Below, in pieces: positions 1-6,610 of a DNA stretch of 64,000 bases. Every line of letters begins with the position of its first letter. Position 1 is the stretch's first letter. Both the position numbers and the translations under genes were made by a program. Origin of the DNA: Thermus antranikianii DSM 12462 (lineage in GTDB: Bacteria; Deinococcota; Deinococci; Deinococcales; Thermaceae); the NCBI RefSeq assembly GCF_000423905.1, contig NZ_AUIW01000003.1:160650-224649 (forward strand), in the 5' to 3' direction. The notes below the pieces were generated by a model. That model had not been told where the DNA came from, searched no databases, and saw only the letters and a list, made by a program, of their open reading frames with translations.

Positions 1-1
1 T

Positions 2-304
2 TCCATCGGCTCCAACGACCTTACCCAGCTGGCTTTAGGTCTGGACCGGGATTCGGAACGGGTGGCCCGGCTCTTCGACGAAAGGCGGGAAACCGTCAAG
101 GCCCTCTGCGCCATGCTCATAGAGAAGGCCCACGCCAAGGGGAAAAAGGTGGGCATCTGCGGCCAGGCCCCTTCCGACTACCCCGAGTTCGCCGCCTTTT
201 TGGTGGCCAAGGGCATCGACTCCCTAAGCCTTAACCCTGACGCTCTCCTGCGCACGGTGAAGAAGGTGGCGGAAATCGAAGCCGCCCTGGACTCTGGTGC
301 CTGA
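2..304 (+). CDS. ppsA: Phosphoenolpyruvate synthase, C-terminal 100 residues (gene starts before the window)
   Basis: PEP synthase converts pyruvate, ATP and water to PEP, AMP and phosphate for gluconeogenesis in the cytoplasm. Only the end of the C-terminal PEP/pyruvate-binding TIM barrel is visible. It carries SIGSNDLTQLALGLDRDSE near the start and VGICGQAPSDYPEF further on; the Cys of the ICGQ stretch aligns with the catalytic cysteine of the PpsA/PPDK family. The reading frame enters from base 2 and ends in TGA at 302-304. The next start codon (the hemolysin III remnant at 330) is only 25 bases away, so the two were probably co-transcribed. Confidence 0.92.
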   Translation, partial: SIGSNDLTQLALGLDRDSERVARLFDERRETVKALCAMLIEKAHAKGKKVGICGQAPSDYPEFAAFLVAKGIDSLSLNPDALLRTVKKVAEIEAALDSGA

Positions 305-329
305 AGCCTAGGCCAGGGTACGCTGGGGC

Positions 330-347
330 ATGGTCCGCGAACCGTTC
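330..347 (+). pseudogene. Hemolysin III family gene, 5' remnant (six codons)
   Basis: An ATG at 330, preceded by an AGGG-type ribosome site, reads MVREPF and then runs into IS607 sequence and a stop. MxREP is how many hemolysin III (YqfA/AdipoR-like) proteins begin, and the 3' part of such a protein reappears on the far side of the transposon at 2395. The call rests on six residues and on that pairing, so it is inference. Roughly the first half of the protein is missing. Confidence 0.5.
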
Positions 348-368
348 TGCGGTTCGTAGTCGTCTATT

Positions 369-1641
369 TCACCAAAATAGCCGACCAGTGCCCGCTTCCT
401 GCTTCAACGACCGGGTGCTCGTAGACCGGCTGTTGCCAACCGTTCCGCCGCAGAGCCGATCTCCACAGGCGTCACTTCCCGGGGAACTCCCGGTAGGGCC
501 GCTTAGGACGGCCAGCCCGTACTGCCTCAGGTTCAAGGCGGCATTCAGGTCCCGGTCTATCTCCAACCCACACCACGGACACCGGAAGGTCCTGAGGGAG
601 AGGGGCATTCTGGGAGCCACCCATCCGCACCCTGAGCACCTCTTGGTGGAAGGAAAATGGGTTGGAGCAACGATGACCCTGGCCCCGTACCACCCCGCCT
701 TGTACTCCAGCATCCGCCTGAAAGTCCCCCAGCCCACATCGGCCACGGGGCGGGATAGAGGCCCCCTTGCCAGACCCCTCACGTTCAGGTCTTCCACCAC
801 CATGACCGGCTTGGTTTTCGCCAGCCAGGTGGTGACCTGGTGCAGGAAGTCCCGGCGGATGTTCTGGACCCTCCGATGAAGCCGGGCAAGCCTCAGGGAT
901 GCCTTCTGCCAGTTTTTTGAGCCCCTCTGCTTGCGGAAAAGTTGCCTGGACCTGCGGCGAAGGAGGCGCAGGGATTTTGCCAAGGGTTTGGGTGCCTCTA
1001 TCCTGGTCCCGTCGGAGAGGACCAGGAAGGCGGAGAGGCCCAGGTCTATGCCCATGGGTTCCCCTTCCCTTTGGGGAGGGTCAGGCCTTTCCACCTCGCA
1101 GGTGAGGCTCACATACCACCTGTCCGCCTCCCGGGAAATCGTAGCCGAGAGGATGCGGGCCTTGTTGGATTCCAGCAAGGCTAAGAGTTTGTCCGTCCAC
1201 TCCTTGGTTCTTACCTTTCCGATGCGGGGGAGTTGCACATGCCTAGGGAAGACCCGAATGGAGCCCGTGAGGCGGGCGGTGTTGTCGTCCATGTGCTTTT
1301 TCCTCTTGAAGCGCGGGAAGCGGGCTCGTTTCTGCCTCCAGTTCCTCAGGGCCTTCTCCAGGTCCCGGAAGGCTTCTGTGGGGCCCCTACCCCAAATGAA
1401 CCGCCTGGGGGGCGCACTTGGAGACCTGGGTCCACCAGGGAGCGTTCTCCCGTTTCCACCGGTTCCACTCCCGGTGGAGTTGGGCGGCGTTGGGAACAGC
1501 CTTGCCCTCTTCCAGGGCCTTCTTGCAGAGGTTGAGGCCCCAGTTGTAGGCGAAGCGGGCGGCGCCCACGTGCTGGGCCAGGGCGATGCGGGCAGTGCGG
1601 TTGGGGTCCAGCTCAAAGCGAAAGGCCTGGGTTACCCGCAT
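369..1641 (-). pseudogene. tnpB: TnpB RNA-guided nuclease of IS607, frameshifted by a 28-base insertion
   Basis: TnpB proteins are RuvC-type nucleases guided by an omega RNA made from the transposon end. The start is the ATG at 1641 (MRVTQAFRFELDPN), which overlaps the tnpA end. The frame reads to ...KCAPQ and then hits a stop at 1387. Removing bases 1377-1404 (28 bases) joins KCAPQ to EAFRDLEKAL in one frame and gives a protein of about 414 residues, the normal length. The rest is well preserved: RuvC Asp in MGIDLG, Glu in VVEDLNV, zinc ribbon CSGCG...CPWCG, and last Asp in DRDLNAALN. As written the gene cannot make full-length TnpB unless ribosomes shift frame. Confidence 0.85.
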
Positions 1642-2354
1642 CCCATCACCACAAGATACGGGCTTCGCCCGTGACCAAGAGCCCGCTTGGCCCGGTTCCG
1701 GGCCGAACGACGTCCGTACAGGCGACCACAGGCGGAGGTGTTGCTTTGCCCGTAGGGCAAACACATTTGCGTAAGCAAGTTGCTTTGCCCGTAGGGCAAA
1801 CACATTTGCGTAAGCAAGAGGATCTCCAGAAGGTCCCGCACCAGGTCATCCTTGACCTCGCCTTCTTCCACCACCACCACCACCCGCTTGCCTGCCGCCA
1901 TGAGAGCTGCCTCCACCATCTCGAACCCAAACGGGGCCAGCCGGTCCCGGTGCTCCACCACGATCCGGCCCACCCCGGGGTCCCGGAGCAGGCGCAGGAG
2001 TTTTCTGCGCTTCCCATTGAGCCCCGTTGCTTTGCCCGAGTCAGCGAAGCTATCTTGTGGGCAAACAGATTTGCGTAAGCAAGAGGCAATCTCCGTCACC
2101 ACCTGGAACTCCAGCCAGCCCTGCTCCCGGGCGAAGGCCTCCAGGCGCTGCACCTGGCGCTGTAGGTCATCCTTTTGGTCGGAAGAAGACACCCGTGCGT
2201 AAAGCACCGTGCGCCCTTCGGGGTTGGGTTCCTCCACCAGGATGGTGCCGCTGGGGAGTTGCCGGGCGGGCACGGGGAGCTTACCCGCCTTAAACCACCG
2301 CCAGGCGGTGAGGTAGCTGATCCCTTGCTTGCGGGCCCAGTGGGAGGGCTTCAC
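1632..2354 (-). CDS. tnpA: IS607 TnpA serine recombinase with in-frame repeat insertions
   Basis: This would catalyse excision and insertion of the IS element. The start is GTG at 2354. Residues 1-45 form a MerR-like helix-turn-helix (KQGISYLTAWRWFKAGKLP), and the resolvase domain follows with nucleophile Ser in YARVSSSDQK (about 56-58). Two foreign stretches interrupt it in frame. CLRKSVCPQDSFADSGKAT sits between EIAS and GLNGKRRK, and a doubled LLTQMCLPYGQSN lies near the C terminus. They are encoded by palindromic repeats. The usual DRLxRFG motif reads DRLAPFG, with the second Arg changed to Pro, so activity is doubtful. It is coupled to tnpB by overlap. Confidence 0.85.
   Translation of the reverse strand: MKPSHWARKQGISYLTAWRWFKAGKLPVPARQLPSGTILVEEPNPEGRTVLYARVSSSDQKDDLQRQVQRLEAFAREQGWLEFQVVTEIASCLRKSVCPQDSFADSGKATGLNGKRRKLLRLLRDPGVGRIVVEHRDRLAPFGFEMVEAALMAAGKRVVVVVEEGEVKDDLVRDLLEILLLTQMCLPYGQSNLLTQMCLPYGQSNTSACGRLYGRRSARNRAKRALGHGRSPYLVVMGCG
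1741..1817. repeat. Two tandem copies of a 38-base palindromic repeat
   Basis: Two identical 38-base units (1741-1778 and 1780-1817, period 39) begin TTGCTTTGCCC and end TTTGCGTAAGCAA. Each has outer arms TTGCTT/AAGCAA and an inner hairpin TTTGCCC-gta-GGGCAAA. They sit inside tnpA and add 2 x 13 codons without breaking the frame. Confidence 0.8.
2027..2082. repeat. Third copy of the palindromic repeat with an enlarged loop
   Basis: This 56-base unit has the same ends as the 1741-1817 copies (TTGCTTTGCCC ... GGGCAAACAGATTTGCGTAA GCAA), but the 3-base loop is replaced by 21 bases that include a mini-hairpin AGC-GAA-GCT. Removing 57 bases here restores an uninterrupted TnpA (EIAS-GLNGK). The loop core GCTATCTTGTGG recurs at 29121-29132. 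Confidence 0.75.
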
Positions 2355-2394
2355 TGCTGAGATGGATAATCACAGAAACGTTAACTGCTGTCAA

Positions 2395-2652
2395 CCTCGG
2401 TGGCTCTACACCCTGGCCTACCTGGCCCTGGGTTGGCTTTCCGTCTTCTTTCTCCCCAAGCTCCACCTGCCCCTTCCCACCTTCGGCCTCATGGCCCTCT
2501 CCGGGACCTTCTACACCCTGGGAGCCTGGGTGTATGCGAGAAAGAAGCCTGACCCCTGGCCGGGGAAAGTGGGGTTTCACGGCCTAGGGCATCTCCTGGT
2601 CCTCCTGGGAAGCCTTTTTATGTACCCGGCGGTTCTAAGCCTGTACACCTAG
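2395..2652 (+). pseudogene. Hemolysin III family protein, C-terminal remnant (85 codons)
   Basis: The frame from PRWLYTLAYLALGWLSV to the stop at 2650-2652 matches the last three membrane helices of hemolysin III / AdipoR-like proteins. The family features are ALGWLSVFFLPKL, TLGAWVYARKKPDPWP and FHGLGHLLVLLGSLF; the two His of FHxxxH are the usual metal ligands. Reading back upstream, the frame passes into transposon sequence (MDNHRNVNCCQ), so no native start remains. With the six-codon piece at 330, this suggests that IS607 insertion was accompanied or followed by loss of roughly 110 codons. Confidence 0.75.
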
Positions 2653-2678
2653 CTTTCTCATGAGAAAGTGAGTATCCT
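2653..2678 (+). promoter_or_regulatory. Perfect 16-base palindrome and -10 box before the response regulator
   Basis: CTTTCTCATGAGAAAG at 2653-2668 is a perfect palindrome. A -10-like TATCCT follows at 2673-2678, and GGAGG lies at 2679-2683 just before the ATG at 2686. The palindrome therefore occupies the -35/-10 spacer, where an operator would block or recruit polymerase. Autoregulation by the downstream response regulator is an inference. Confidence 0.5.
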
Positions 2679-2685
2679 GGAGGGT

Positions 2686-3360
2686 ATGGAACCCCCCCTC
2701 ATCCTGATCGTGGAGGACGAAAAGGACATCGCCCGCTTCATCGAGCTGGAACTGCAAGCCGAGGGCTACCGCACCGAGGTGGCCTACGACGGCATCACCG
2801 GCCTTTCCCGCTTCCGGGAGGTGAACCCCAACCTAGTGATCCTGGACCTGATGCTTCCCGTCATGGACGGGATCGAGGTGGCCAAGCGCATCCGCAAGAC
2901 CTCCAACGTGCCTATCCTCATCCTCACCGCCAAGGACCGCATCGAGGACAAGGTGGAAGGCCTGGACGCCGGGGCCGACGACTACCTGGTGAAGCCCTTT
3001 TCCATAGAGGAGCTCCTGGCCCGGGTGCGGGCCCACCTGCGCCGGGTGAGCCCGGCCATCACCGGGGAGATCAGGGTGGCGGACCTCATCATCAACCTCG
3101 AGGGCCGGGAGGTTTTCCGAAGCGGGCGGCGCATAGAGCTTTCCAACAAGGAGTTCGAGCTCCTGGAACTTCTCGCCAAGAACCCCGGGAAGGTCTTCAG
3201 CCGCTACGAGATCGAGGAAAAGGTCTGGCCTGGCTACCAGGGGGGAAGCAACGTGGTGGACGTCTACATCGGCTACCTGCGCAAGAAGCTGGAGGCCGCG
3301 GGGGAAAGGCGTCTCATCCACACGGTGCGGGGCGTGGGGTACGTGCTCCGCGAGGATTGA
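2686..3360 (+). CDS. OmpR/PhoB-family response regulator
   Basis: This is a two-component DNA-binding regulator of 224 residues. The receiver domain (about 1-120) shows the acidic pair in IVEDEKD, phospho-acceptor Asp54 in VILDLMLP, Thr81 in ILTAKD and Lys103 in LVKPFS. A winged-helix output domain follows (about 128-224), with [20 protein letters not shown] and the typical [17 protein letters not shown] ending in [11 protein letters not shown]. The ATG at 2686 is chosen over an in-frame GTG at 2668 because GGAGG sits 2-7 bases before the ATG and the GTG lies inside the palindrome. The histidine kinase begins 77 bases downstream and is the likely partner. Confidence 0.93.
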   Translation: MEPPLILIVEDEKDIARFIELELQAEGYRTEVAYDGITGLSRFREVNPNLVILDLMLPVMDGIEVAKRIRKTSNVPILILTAKDRIEDKVEGLDAGADDYLVKPFSIEELLARVRAHLRRVSPAITGEIRVADLIINLEGREVFRSGRRIELSNKEFELLELLAKNPGKVFSRYEIEEKVWPGYQGGSNVVDVYIGYLRKKLEAAGERRLIHTVRGVGYVLRED

Positions 3361-3437
3361 CGCATTCCTCCCATGCCCCACTTTGAAGCAGCCCTAAGAA
3401 CCTCCTCGCCGAGATCCCAAAGCCAAGGCAGGGTGGT

Positions 3438-4844
3438 ATGACCCTGCGCTCCCGCATCACCCTCCTCACCGCAGGCCTCCTCCTGGCAACCCTTTTGGTG
3501 CTGGGGATAGCCCTGGAAGGCCTCTTGCGGGGCTTCCTCTACCGCTCCCTGCGCCAGGAGCTTCTGGAGGCCAGCAACCAGGTGGTCCGCCTTCTGAACC
3601 TGGGCGGCCAAGCCCTTTTGGAGGCCGGGCTTCCCGCAAGCCTCTACGCGGAACTCCAGCTTCTTCCCGAGGAAAACCCCGCCCTTTTGGCCCGGGAAGG
3701 GGGAATTAGCCTCCAGAAAAGCCCCGCCTTAGGAAGCCAGCGCCTTCTCCTAAAGGAGGCGGACTACCGTACCCTTCTGGAGCGGGGCGAGGCCTGGGCC
3801 TACACCGAGCTGCCGCGGGAAGGACCCCCCTTAAAGCTTCTGGTTTACGCCCGCCGGGTGGAGGTCAGCCTGGCGGGAACCGTGTGGCAGGGAGCCCTCT
3901 TGGTGGGGAAGCCCGTGGAAAGCCTGGAGAGCACCCTCTCCCAGTTCGCCCGCATCTATGCGGGTACGGCGCTTCTCGTGCTCCTCCTCTCCATCCTCCT
4001 GGCCAGGAACCTGGTGGCCCGGGCCCTCGAGCCCCTGGAATGGGTGGCCCGGCGGGCCGAGGCCATCACCACCCGCCCCGAACCCCTACCCGAACCCGAG
4101 GGGCGGGACGAGGTGGCCACCCTGGTGCGGGCGTTAAACGGCATGCTTTCCCGGATGCAACAGGCCTTCCTGGCCCAGACCCGCTTCCTCCAGGATGCCT
4201 CCCACGAACTCAGAACCCCCATCACCGCCATTCTGGGCCACGTGGGCTTCCTGCTGCGCCGCACTCCCCTCACCGAGGCCCAGCGGGAGAGCCTCGAGGT
4301 GGTGAAGCGGGAAGCGGAGCGCATGGGAAAGCTGGTGTCGGACCTTCTGGAGCTCTCCCAAAGCGGCACTTGGCGTATGGAACCGGCGCCAGTAAAGGTG
4401 CTGGACCTCTTGGAAGAGGTCAAGGAGGAGTTCGCCAAAAGCTTCGAGGGGGAGATTGAGGTGGAAGCCCCCCCGGAGCTTTGGGTGCAAGGCGACCCGG
4501 ATCGGCTCCACCAGGTCCTGGCCAACCTTCTTTCCAATGCCATCAAGGCCAAGGCCCAGCACATTTGGCTCAGAGCCTTTGACCTGGGGGAGAAGGTGGT
4601 GGTGCGGGTGGAAGACGACGGGGAAGGCATCCCTAAGGAGCACCTTCCCCACCTTTTTGAGCGCTTCTACCGGGTGGACAAGGCCCGGGACCGGGAGCGG
4701 GGGGGGTCGGGGCTGGGCCTCGCCATCGTGAAGGCCATCCTCGAGGCCCACGGGGGGGAGATCTGGGTGGAAAGCGAGGTGGGCAAGGGAACGGCCTTCA
4801 GCTTCTCCCTTCCTTCAACCGCGCCACCGCCTCCTCCACGCTGA
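3438..4844 (+). CDS. Membrane sensor histidine kinase
   Basis: The predicted protein has 468 residues and autophosphorylates to feed the upstream response regulator. It has an N-terminal membrane helix (about 8-28) and an extracytoplasmic sensor region of about 140 residues with no recognised fold. A second helix (IYAGTALLVLLLSILLA, about 172-190), a HAMP linker, and a HisKA domain with FLQDASHELRTP (His near 256) follow. The ATPase domain has the N box NLLSNAIKA, G1 DDGEGIP, F box FERFYR and G2 GGSGLGLAI. An AGGGTGG ribosome site precedes the ATG. Its last 47 bases overlap the convergent DUF2089 gene. Confidence 0.93.
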   Translation: MTLRSRITLLTAGLLLATLLVLGIALEGLLRGFLYRSLRQELLEASNQVVRLLNLGGQALLEAGLPASLYAELQLLPEENPALLAREGGISLQKSPALGSQRLLLKEADYRTLLERGEAWAYTELPREGPPLKLLVYARRVEVSLAGTVWQGALLVGKPVESLESTLSQFARIYAGTALLVLLLSILLARNLVARALEPLEWVARRAEAITTRPEPLPEPEGRDEVATLVRALNGMLSRMQQAFLAQTRFLQDASHELRTPITAILGHVGFLLRRTPLTEAQRESLEVVKREAERMGKLVSDLLELSQSGTWRMEPAPVKVLDLLEEVKEEFAKSFEGEIEVEAPPELWVQGDPDRLHQVLANLLSNAIKAKAQHIWLRAFDLGEKVVVRVEDDGEGIPKEHLPHLFERFYRVDKARDRERGGSGLGLAIVKAILEAHGGEIWVESEVGKGTAFSFSLPSTAPPPPPR

Positions 4845-5169
4845 TCTCCCCCCGGCGCAAAGCCTCCAACACCTCAAGCCTGTCTTCCCCTTCCTCTGCG
4901 GCCTCGTAGCCCAGAGCCTTAAGGAGAGCGTCCAGCCGCGCCCGCACCGTGGGGTAGGAAACCCCGAGGATCCTCTCCACCTCCTTCAGGTTGCCGCGGG
5001 CCTTCACGAAAAGCCGGAGGAAATCCAGGTGCTCCTTGGAAAGAAGGGCGAACTCGTTCAGCTGGAAGCGGCCGTGCACCTCGGTGCCGCAAGAGGGGCA
5101 AAAAAGGGCCTTCACCGCCAAAGGAGCCTCGCAGGCTGGGCACCGCACGGGAACGGGTTTCATCACCAT
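4798..5169 (-). CDS. DUF2089-type zinc-ribbon / helix-turn-helix regulator
   Basis: The 123-residue protein has an N-terminal zinc ribbon (CPACEAPL...FCPSCGTEV, about 9-32) and a predicted DNA-binding helix-turn-helix (GNLKEVERILGVSYPTVRAR, about 60-80), as in the DUF2089 family. Its C terminus reads LEVLEALRRGEISVEEAVA. That stretch resembles the N-terminal module of the two proteins encoded upstream in the same operon. The start overlaps the stop of the small ORF before it (ATGGTGATG), so translation is probably coupled. A role as regulator of this operon is inferred from fold and position. The 3' end overlaps the convergent kinase gene. Confidence 0.8.
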   Translation of the reverse strand: MVMKPVPVRCPACEAPLAVKALFCPSCGTEVHGRFQLNEFALLSKEHLDFLRLFVKARGNLKEVERILGVSYPTVRARLDALLKALGYEAAEEGEDRLEVLEALRRGEISVEEAVARLKEGRS

Positions 5170-5324
5170 AGCCCCACCTTGATTTCTACTCCCTCCGCCT
5201 CCACCTCCAGCAGGGTTAAAGGCGGCAACACCCTAAAGGTCCAAAGGGCAGCGAGAGGCAAGGGAATAGGCGCTCCTCCCCGGAAAAGGGCCCGGGTTTT
5301 CCACACCCAGAGGGCGAGGAGCAA
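5163..5324 (-). CDS. Small membrane protein, 53 residues, probable TTG start
   Basis: Between the 123-residue protein and DUF2089 an open frame encodes a hydrophobic start (MLLALWVWKTRALF), a PIPLPLAALWTF stretch and a charged end, EVEAEGVEIKVGLW. GGAG lies a few bases before the TTG at 5324, and the TGA stop overlaps the DUF2089 ATG. The frame is the same one used by the upstream gene after its TGA, so a read-through or recently split C-terminal membrane extension is an alternative. The family is not recognised. Confidence 0.5.
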   Translation of the reverse strand: MLLALWVWKTRALFRGGAPIPLPLAALWTFRVLPPLTLLEVEAEGVEIKVGLW

Positions 5325-5360
5325 ACCCCACTCCAGGGCGCAAAGGGGGCCAAGCTGGCC

Positions 5361-5732
5361 TCACACCACCTCCACCAGCACCTGCACCGGATTGCCCTCC
5401 TCCTCCTTTTCGATCTCCACCAGCTTCCCCTCGGGCACCCCCTCCCGCACTAGGCGCAAGAGGTCCTTCAAATGCACCCCCCGGTCCTCCAGGGTGAGCT
5501 TGGCCTCTTCGGGCAGGAACTTCTCCAGAAGCTCCGCCAAGGCCAGGGGAAGGTTCACGTGGACCCGAACCGGCTTCCCCTTGTCGTTGGCCTGGATCCG
5601 CACCCTGAGGAGCCTGGCAGGGGCCTGCGCCCTGGGCCTGGGTTCCTCCACCGCCTCAAGTAGGGCCAAGGCTTCCTCTACCCCAATCTCCCCGGAACGC
5701 ACCATCTCCAGAATGCGCCCTTTTTCCTCCAT
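5361..5732 (-). CDS. SHOCT-like-module protein (YvlB N-terminal type), 123 residues
   Basis: The protein opens with MEEKGRILEMVRSGEIGVEE and ALALL, a short two-helix module seen at the start of YvlB/LiaX-like proteins. After a Pro/Arg linker comes a domain of about 75 residues with two similar strand-helix units (LLRVRIQ...VRVHVNLPLALAELLEKFLP and LKDLLRLVREG...GKLVEIEKEE). No signal peptide or membrane helix is seen. The ATG at 5732 directly follows the stop of the upstream gene (GCATGACATGG), so translation is probably coupled. The function is unknown; the same opening module occurs in both neighbours. Confidence 0.75.
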   Translation of the reverse strand: MEEKGRILEMVRSGEIGVEEALALLEAVEEPRPRAQAPARLLRVRIQANDKGKPVRVHVNLPLALAELLEKFLPEEAKLTLEDRGVHLKDLLRLVREGVPEGKLVEIEKEEEGNPVQVLVEVV

Positions 5733-5733
5733 G

Positions 5734-6423
5734 TCATGCCTCCAGTTCCAGATTCCCCATGGCCACCCTGGCCCTGAGCTTGGCCTTCCCCTCTCCCAGG
5801 GACCAGCGCCGCCCGCCAGAGGCCGCCACCTGCCGCCAAGGCCCCGCCACTTCGAGGCCCCCCAGGCGCACCTGGGCCTCCACCTCCAGGTCCGAACCCG
5901 GCAAAAAGCGGATCTCGGCGTTGCCCGCCCGCACCTCCAGGCGGTGCTCTCCATCCCGGAGGAAAAGGCCTGCTTCCAGGTTGCCTCCCGAAAGGGCCAG
6001 GTCCAGGCCCAAAAGCCTATCCCCTTCCAGGTTGGCCCCTAGGGCCCGGCCTTTGAGGACCACCCCGGCAAGATCCACGTGGCTTCCCTTGGCCAAAAGC
6101 ATAACCTCGGCCCCCTCGGGAACCCTAAGCCTCCCCTCGCCCAGGGAAACCCGATAGACCGGGATCCCGCCCTCCTGGGTTACCCCTACACCCTCCGCCT
6201 CCAGCCCCTCCAACCCCGCCACCCCCACCACCTCGAGGCTGGCCCCGAACGCCTGCACCTGAACCCGAAACCCCTGGGGGGCAAAAACCTGGGAAGCCTC
6301 CACAGGAGGCCTTTCCCCACCAGCCAACTCCCTTTCCTCCAGCACGGAAAGAAGCTCCAGGGCCTCCTCCGGGGTAAGGACCCCTTCCCTTACCATCTCC
6401 AAAATGCGCCGCTTATCCTCCAT
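5734..6423 (-). CDS. DUF4097/YvlB-like beta-rich protein with N-terminal helical module
   Basis: This protein of 229 residues begins MEDKRRILEMVREGVLTPEE and ALELL, matching the start of the next gene. The remainder (about 55-229) is a run of short beta strands (GFRVQVQAFGASLEVVG, GNLEAGLFLRDGEHRLEVRA, LGGLEVAG, AMGNLELEA). This is the look of the DUF4097 beta-solenoid in YvlB-like proteins, which in Firmicutes belong to envelope-stress regulons. The start is ATG 6423, ten bases inside the preceding small gene. An in-frame upstream start (6462) is less likely because the family begins at MEDKRR. Confidence 0.7.
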   Translation of the reverse strand: MEDKRRILEMVREGVLTPEEALELLSVLEERELAGGERPPVEASQVFAPQGFRVQVQAFGASLEVVGVAGLEGLEAEGVGVTQEGGIPVYRVSLGEGRLRVPEGAEVMLLAKGSHVDLAGVVLKGRALGANLEGDRLLGLDLALSGGNLEAGLFLRDGEHRLEVRAGNAEIRFLPGSDLEVEAQVRLGGLEVAGPWRQVAASGGRRWSLGEGKAKLRARVAMGNLELEA

Positions 6424-6610
6424 AGGAAACCTCCCCAAGCTCCGCCGGAGCCTCCGGGGCAAGCCTCTGGGCCCACCGTAAAAGAACCCGGGCCAGCCTC
6501 AGACGCCAGGGGGAACGAAGGGGCTTAAGGAGCCTCTCCCGCTCCGCCTCCAAAAGGAGCTCCTCGTACCTCCTCTTCCCCACCCCCGGGTCCCACCATG
6601 GGCTCCACAT
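6413..6610 (-). CDS. Small basic protein, first gene of the DUF2089 operon
   Basis: The 65-residue product (MWSPWWDPGVGKRRYEELLL start) is rich in Arg, Leu and Trp and has two amphipathic helices (YEELLLEAERERLLKPL and LRLARVLLRWAQRLAPEA). It has no cysteine and no clear membrane segment. It follows a consensus promoter and an AAGGAGG ribosome site, and its end overlaps the next start. The family is not recognised. Its place as first gene with coupled translation suggests it works with the DUF4097-like protein. Confidence 0.65.
   Translation of the reverse strand: MWSPWWDPGVGKRRYEELLLEAERERLLKPLRSPWRLRLARVLLRWAQRLAPEAPAELGEVSYGG

Larger units (their letters stand above)
345..2394 (-). mobile_element. 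IS607-family insertion sequence, degenerate (ends approximate)
   Basis: The element carries the IS607 gene pair: a serine-recombinase TnpA with an N-terminal helix-turn-helix, and a TnpB overlapping its 3' end by about ten bases. Both lie on the minus strand. It separates the two remnants of a hemolysin III gene, so the ends are placed near 345 and 2394 from the host coding sequence. IS607 elements do not make target duplications, and none is seen. A stem-loop with arms CGAACCG/CGGTTCG (342-360) sits at the tnpB end. TnpB is frameshifted and TnpA carries repeat insertions, so the copy is probably immobile. Confidence 0.8.

Noticed and set aside
1740..2082. CRISPR array
   Set aside because: The repeats are tandem without regular spacers and only three in number; they are palindromic insertions in tnpA.
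2668..2685. GTG start of the response regulator
   Set aside because: It lies in the palindrome and upstream of the ribosome site that serves ATG 2686.
5029..6528. Plus-strand open frames opposite the DUF2089 operon
   Set aside because: They are compositional shadows of the minus-strand genes with no recognisable motifs.
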